Part shown: piece by piece, positions 5,816 to 8,936 of the stretch | How positions within the stretch are numbered: the first letter of the stretch is position 1 | Layout of the letters: every line of letters starts with the position of its first letter | NCBI GenBank assembly: GCA_937901915.1 | Contig: CALGUD010000019.1 | Span: 1-8,936, forward strand | DNA length: 8,936 nt | Direction of reading: 5' to 3' | Source of the DNA: an uncultured Flavobacteriaceae bacterium | GTDB lineage: Bacteria; Bacteroidota; Bacteroidia; Flavobacteriales; Flavobacteriaceae | Made by a program: the position numbers and the translations under genes | The notes under the pieces: generated by a model | The model's input: only the letters and a program-made list of their open reading frames with translations | What the model was told of the DNA's origin: nothing | Databases searched by the model: none

Positions 5816-6657
5816 TTGGAAAAGTTACACAATTGGTTGATTTCTTTTATTATTTTCTCCTTTCTTTGCTCAGAAACTCCCAGATGATCCAGCATAAAAG
5901 CCTCTTTTACCAGTTCCCTGCATAAAACGATATTTCTGTCCAATAAAAATTGCTTTTCTTTTTCCGTGAGTAATGTAGAAACTGTTATTGGATATAGCCC
6001 TATCTGATCAATTTTGTCTTTTAGTGCATTTCCTTTAGGATAATCCCAACTCAATAACTCCAGGTTCACACAAACCCCATATTGAATGGCGTCTTTGGTA
6101 AAACGTGTATTTGTAATCACCAAGGCATGAGTCAATTGCTTCCGTGGAATTATGGTATCCCACTTTTTCTTTACGTCCATAAACCTTGAATTGATATATA
6201 AAGGCACCTTTACATTACAATTTCTACCTTCTTCACTATGAAATTTACACTCGACAAGAATAAAACTTTCATTCTTTTCGGCCAATACATCTATTTCGTG
6301 ATTTACACAGTGTCCTGAAACAATTTTTCCTACTTCAACCTTATATCCTGAATATTTTAGTATGGCACTTACAAAACGTTCAAAAGGAAATCCTGTGGGG
6401 CCTAATTGGTAAATAGCTTTTTTTAAGCTATACCGGGAAGCCAGAACGGTTTGTTCTTTTTTTAAAAGCGAATACGCCCGGTTATAAATTTCTCTCGTTG
6501 AAATGCCCTGATAAAGTTCATCCCTTACCGTACCTATAATTCGTTTTACAGTTTTTTCATCAGCACCGGATTTAAGCAATGATGCTTTTAGCTTATGAAG
6601 TGAAAACCTGGCTTTTTCACCGGATGACTTAATAATATGAATGCTGTTTCCGGTCAT
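5812..6657 (-). CDS. ATP-cone protein with Mrr-like PD-(D/E)XK nuclease domain
   Basis: This 281-residue protein joins two known modules. Residues about 5-85 form an ATP-cone: a basic KSSGEKARFSLHKLKASL start and a GISTREIYNRAYSLL helix, as in the nucleotide-sensing domains of NrdR and class I ribonucleotide reductases. Residues about 90-205 look like an Mrr-type restriction-endonuclease fold, with Glu93 (PFERF), Asp123 (HEIDVL) and Glu136-x-Lys138 (LVECKF), so the active site appears intact. The C-terminal 65 residues are helical and resemble a small helix-hairpin-helix-like unit, without a firm match. Inferred role: a nuclease, on DNA or RNA, gated by ATP or dATP level. It begins 4 bases after a universal stress protein gene and overlaps the beta-CASP RNase by 4 bases. 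It has no methylase partner, so classical restriction is unlikely. Confidence 0.88.
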   Translation of the reverse strand: MTGNSIHIIKSSGEKARFSLHKLKASLLKSGADEKTVKRIIGTVRDELYQGISTREIYNRAYSLLKKEQTVLASRYSLKKAIYQLGPTGFPFERFVSAILKYSGYKVEVGKIVSGHCVNHEIDVLAEKNESFILVECKFHSEEGRNCNVKVPLYINSRFMDVKKKWDTIIPRKQLTHALVITNTRFTKDAIQYGVCVNLELLSWDYPKGNALKDKIDQIGLYPITVSTLLTEKEKQFLLDRNIVLCRELVKEAFMLDHLGVSEQRKEKIIKEINQLCNFSK

Positions 6658-6661
6658 CTAA

Positions 6662-7510
6662 TTATTTAGAGTGATGCATAATTAATATGGGTATTTTACT
6701 GTACAATCCTAATTCCTCAGCCATGTTAGGCACCAACATACTGGTTAAAAAGTTATGCTTCCTGTTTACTATGGCAATTAAATCACTTTTGTGGCCTTCT
6801 GCAAAATTCCAGATTGCGGTTTCAATCCCCTTTCTATATACAGGGGTGTGAAAAGAATGTTTAAATGGTTGAAATATGCTTAATAACAGGCTTTTTATTT
6901 CTTCCTGCTCCTTTTTAAATTCTCGCTCACTTTCTAAAACATGCAGTATTTTTATATTTGCTTTAGAGAGTTCGGCAATTTCAAATAAACTTAACAGTTC
7001 ATTTTTTTTATAGTAATGTTTTAAAGAGGTTGTAAAAACTATTTCTTTGGGAACTACAATCTGAGCCCCTTCAGGCACTACAAGGACCGGGCAACCGGTT
7101 ACATTTTCCATAACATCTATGGCATTGCTTCCGTACAGCACATTTATTGAGTCTGAAGCCCCTTTGGTTCCCATAACTATAAGATCAACATCCATTTTAT
7201 TGACCATGTTTTTAAGGGCTTCTGTTAAAGAATTGTATTTTGATACTAATTCATAACTGTGTTTTGGGTTTTTTTCATAAATGAGCCTGTCACGTATATC
7301 CTCCAATTGAACCTGTGAGTCTCCCAACGCATAGTCATACGCTGGCAGACCGGGTTCAGCTGGTAATAAGTTTGAAAGCGAAAAACTGTCTATACTGAAA
7401 ACATTCAGTAAATAAAATTCGCATTCCACATCTTTAAAAAGTGCAGTGGCATAAGAAATAGCTTTCCACGCATTTTCTGAAAAATCTGTTGGCAATACCA
7501 CTCTTTTCAT
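6662..7510 (-). CDS. Tandem universal stress protein (UspA family), second copy
   Basis: This 282-residue protein has two Usp domains, about 1-146 and 155-282. The first opens with VVLPTDFSENAWKAISYA (4-21) and holds the complete nucleotide-binding pattern G-x2-G-x9-G-S (Gly114, Gly117, Gly127-Ser128), so it should bind ATP. The second domain keeps the fold outline (KEIVFTTSL, IKILHVLES, PILIMHHS) but lacks the glycine motif and probably only dimerises or regulates. Usp proteins help cells survive starvation, oxidative or energy stress through poorly defined interactions. It lies 79 bases after the hibernation factor gene and only 4 bases before the ATP-cone nuclease gene, so it leads the tight three-gene core of the cluster. 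It is a paralogue of the product of 7985-8824. Confidence 0.93.
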   Translation of the reverse strand: MKRVVLPTDFSENAWKAISYATALFKDVECEFYLLNVFSIDSFSLSNLLPAEPGLPAYDYALGDSQVQLEDIRDRLIYEKNPKHSYELVSKYNSLTEALKNMVNKMDVDLIVMGTKGASDSINVLYGSNAIDVMENVTGCPVLVVPEGAQIVVPKEIVFTTSLKHYYKKNELLSLFEIAELSKANIKILHVLESEREFKKEQEEIKSLLLSIFQPFKHSFHTPVYRKGIETAIWNFAEGHKSDLIAIVNRKHNFLTSMLVPNMAEELGLYSKIPILIMHHSK

Positions 7511-7567
7511 AACTATTATTTTATTTAAATATACTTTTTCAATATTATCTAATGATTATTGCCAGGT

Positions 7568-7582
7568 TATAATTTAATTATA
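7568..7582. repeat. A/T inverted repeat after the HPF gene
   Basis: TATAATT and AATTATA are perfect 7-bp inverted arms around one T, 7 bases past the HPF stop codon. With no G-C pairs and almost no loop it is a poor terminator; it could be a protein site or chance in A/T-rich DNA. Confidence 0.25.
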
Positions 7583-7589
7583 TTTTCTC

Positions 7590-7892
7590 TTAATGAGATT
7601 TCATTGTCGCTTTTCGCTTTTTTAAAAGCACTTCAATATCGCGTACAGTTTTATCGGTTGCTTTTTCAAAACTATCTTCATTAGAAGATGCAAAAATTCT
7701 GGGGCCGGGAACACTTAATCGAATTTCACATATTTTTCCTTTTCCATTATTTGTATCCTTTTCTTCAATATAAAAAACATCTGCACTCACAATCCAATCA
7801 TATTTTTTAGATACTTTTTGAAGTTTTTTTACGAGCAATTCTTCTACATTTAAATTGGTATCCATCTGTACAAACTGTATGTTCGTTTTCAT
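7590..7892 (-). CDS. hpf: Short HPF/RaiA-type ribosome hibernation factor
   Basis: This 100-residue protein has the beta-alpha-beta-beta-beta-alpha order of the HPF/RaiA family, which binds the small ribosomal subunit at the decoding centre and stores idle ribosomes. Visible pieces are an N-terminal strand (NIQFVQMD, 4-11), a helix with VEELLVKKLQKVSKKYD (16-32), central strands (SADVFYIEEK and KICEIRLSVPG), and a C-terminal helix starting at DSFEKATDKTVRDIEVLLKK (73-92) with a basic KKRKATMKSH end. It is the short form, without the C-terminal dimerisation domain of long HPF. It follows a universal stress protein gene by 92 bases and precedes another by 79, all in one direction, which fits a stationary-phase or low-energy role. 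The leader is A/T-rich without a Shine-Dalgarno sequence, usual for this phylum. Confidence 0.9.
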   Translation of the reverse strand: MKTNIQFVQMDTNLNVEELLVKKLQKVSKKYDWIVSADVFYIEEKDTNNGKGKICEIRLSVPGPRIFASSNEDSFEKATDKTVRDIEVLLKKRKATMKSH

Positions 7893-7950
7893 AATTTTAA
7901 TTTTTATTTTGTTAGTGAATCAATATGTTTATTAAGATATCAAAAACTAA

Positions 7951-7972
7951 TTGTTTTGAATCCTTGTTTTGA
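7951..7972. repeat. Direct repeat upstream of HPF gene
   Basis: TTGTTTTGA occurs at 7951-7959 and again at 7964-7972, a 13-base period, in the gap between the first Usp gene and the HPF gene. It may be a regulator site for the HPF gene, but a chance repeat in A/T-rich sequence is possible. Confidence 0.25.
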
Positions 7973-7984
7973 GATAATTTAACA

Positions 7985-8824
7985 TTATTCATGCAATACG
8001 AGAAACGGGACTTTTGTATGATAGCTTATTTCTTCTATAGTGGGTTTAAATAATATCTGCTCGAAAAAATTAAGGTGTTTGGCCACCATTGTAATCATAT
8101 TAATATCCCTGCTTTCTACAAAATTCTGGATGGCTAATTCCAGCTTACTATTTGTTAAAGTATGAAAGCTGTGTGGGGTGCCTTCAAAATATGCTTCCAG
8201 TAGTTCTTTATTTTTCTTTTGTCCTTCGTTTAACTTTTCATCCTTTTTACTCACATGGAGTATCCGTACAGAAGAATTGTTTAAACTCGCTATTTCCAAT
8301 ACGGCATCTAAAATGGTAACCCCGTAAAAAATATTATAATCTGTGGGAAAGGCTATTTCTTTTGGCTTTAAGTACACTGCCTCTTGTGGAACAATAAGAA
8401 CGGGACAATGAACTTTAGTGATCACATCGCCGGCATTGCTTCCCAAAACAACCTTTTTTAAACCTGACGCCCCTTTGGTTCCCATTACAATCATATCTAT
8501 TTCCTTGTCGTTTACTTCACTTCGGAGTGTGTCCAGAAACAAGCCATATACTGCCATGGGAATAAAATTATGCTTTGTATTAAAAGACAAACGCCCTATA
8601 CGCTTCTCCAGGGTTTGAAGCTGCGCTTTGGCATCTTTTATCATTGTATCTTCTAATGAGTTAATGGCAGGTATCAGTGATAAATCATCGCCCAGATATT
8701 CCATTGTACTAACTACGTGAAGTAAATAAATATTACACCGGTCTTTTTTATAAAGCTGAAGCGCATATTCAATGGCATTCCATGAATTCTCTGAAAAATC
8801 AGTTGGAATAAGTATATTCTTCAT
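7985..8824 (-). CDS. Tandem universal stress protein (UspA family), first copy
   Basis: This is a two-domain Usp of 279 residues from the ATG at 8824. An in-frame ATG 12 bases upstream (8836) would add MCCI, but the downstream start aligns with the paralogue's MKRVVLPTDF as MKNILIPTDF, so I prefer it. Domain one (1-147) has the full ATP-binding pattern G-x2-G-x9-G-S (Gly115, Gly118, Gly128-Ser129). Domain two (about 152-279) retains strands such as VRILHVSKK and VPFLVLHE but has lost the glycine motif. It is the first gene of the co-directional stress cluster, with a CRP/FNR-spaced palindrome about 63 bases upstream. It was probably duplicated from the same ancestor as 6662-7510, but long enough ago that many residues differ. 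Confidence 0.92.
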   Translation of the reverse strand: MKNILIPTDFSENSWNAIEYALQLYKKDRCNIYLLHVVSTMEYLGDDLSLIPAINSLEDTMIKDAKAQLQTLEKRIGRLSFNTKHNFIPMAVYGLFLDTLRSEVNDKEIDMIVMGTKGASGLKKVVLGSNAGDVITKVHCPVLIVPQEAVYLKPKEIAFPTDYNIFYGVTILDAVLEIASLNNSSVRILHVSKKDEKLNEGQKKNKELLEAYFEGTPHSFHTLTNSKLELAIQNFVESRDINMITMVAKHLNFFEQILFKPTIEEISYHTKVPFLVLHE

Positions 8825-8850
8825 AATACAACACAATATTAGTATGATAG

Positions 8851-8894
8851 CAAATTTTGTGATGTTATTGAGAATATAAAATGATAAAAGTCAT
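8851..8894 (-). promoter_or_regulatory. Possible Crp/Fnr-type site and promoter for the stress cluster
   Basis: ATGA (8881-8884) and TCAT (8891-8894) form inverted arms around 6 bases, containing TGA-N6-TCA, the half-site spacing shared by CRP and FNR binding sites. On the minus strand AAAATTTG (8851-8858) is one base off the TAnnTTTG -7 element. If transcription starts about 7 bases past its centre, the palindrome is centred near -41, the classical class II activator position. The arms are short, so this is suggestive only. Confidence 0.3.
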
Positions 8895-8901
8895 GTTACG
8901 A

Positions 8902-8929
8902 TAAATTAGTGTTGTTTGAACCTAATTTA
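8902..8929. repeat. 8-bp inverted repeat upstream of the stress cluster
   Basis: TAAATTAG (8902-8909) and CTAATTTA (8922-8929) are perfect inverted arms with a 12-base spacer. It may be a regulator site for the Usp gene or the terminator hairpin of a gene beyond the window; no T-run follows on either side that would make a strong terminator. Confidence 0.3.
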
Positions 8930-8936
8930 AACGCTG

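Noticed and set aside
5812..6657. Classical type IV or type II restriction enzyme.
   Set aside because: There is no methyltransferase or McrB-like partner nearby, and the ATP-cone and the coupling to Usp and beta-CASP genes fit a stress or nucleic-acid-turnover role better.

Overview
The window looks like a low-GC chromosome segment from the Bacteroidota, most likely Flavobacteriia. The support is the protein families, TAnnTTTG-type promoter elements, A/T-rich leaders with little Shine-Dalgarno sequence, and a zinc-ribbon protein and a tyrosine recombinase of types common in that group. This is inference from family resemblance; no marker gene fixes the species. Nearly all genes lie on the minus strand. 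There is no gene-free stretch above 300 bases, and no rRNA, tRNA or CRISPR array was seen.

Left part (1-3950) is an accessory region. A secreted beta-propeller-like protein (63-2051) is framed almost to the base by a 15-nt inverted repeat (14 of 15 identical) that includes part of its start codon and its whole stop codon. Beside it lies a complete tyrosine recombinase (2113-2994). A good Bacteroidota-type promoter at the 3' end of the recombinase gene reads into the propeller gene. Upstream of the recombinase, in the gap to a divergent zinc-ribbon gene (3077-3475), is a 28-bp palindromic site with 11-bp arms and a 6-bp centre, the layout of a tyrosine-recombinase crossover site. Together these suggest a gene cassette and recombinase arrangement resembling an inside-out integron, but with a recombinase that lacks the IntI-specific insertion. 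Next comes a decayed toxin-antitoxin pair: a near-intact DUF6364-like antitoxin (3638-3889) whose PIN toxin survives only as its first few codons and its last third, in different frames.

Right part (3961-8824) is a co-directional stress or dormancy cluster. In order of transcription it holds a tandem universal stress protein, a short HPF/RaiA ribosome-hibernation factor, a second tandem universal stress protein, an ATP-cone/PD-(D/E)XK nuclease-like protein, a beta-CASP metallo-beta-lactamase RNase, and a small coiled-coil protein. Gaps are 92, 79, 4, -4 and 58 bases. The tight core (UspA, ATP-cone nuclease, beta-CASP RNase) is probably one transcript with translational coupling. A CRP/FNR-spaced palindrome upstream of the first gene fits control by a Crp/Fnr-type regulator, for example under low oxygen. 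Inferred theme: nucleotide sensing, ribosome parking and nucleic-acid processing during energy limitation.
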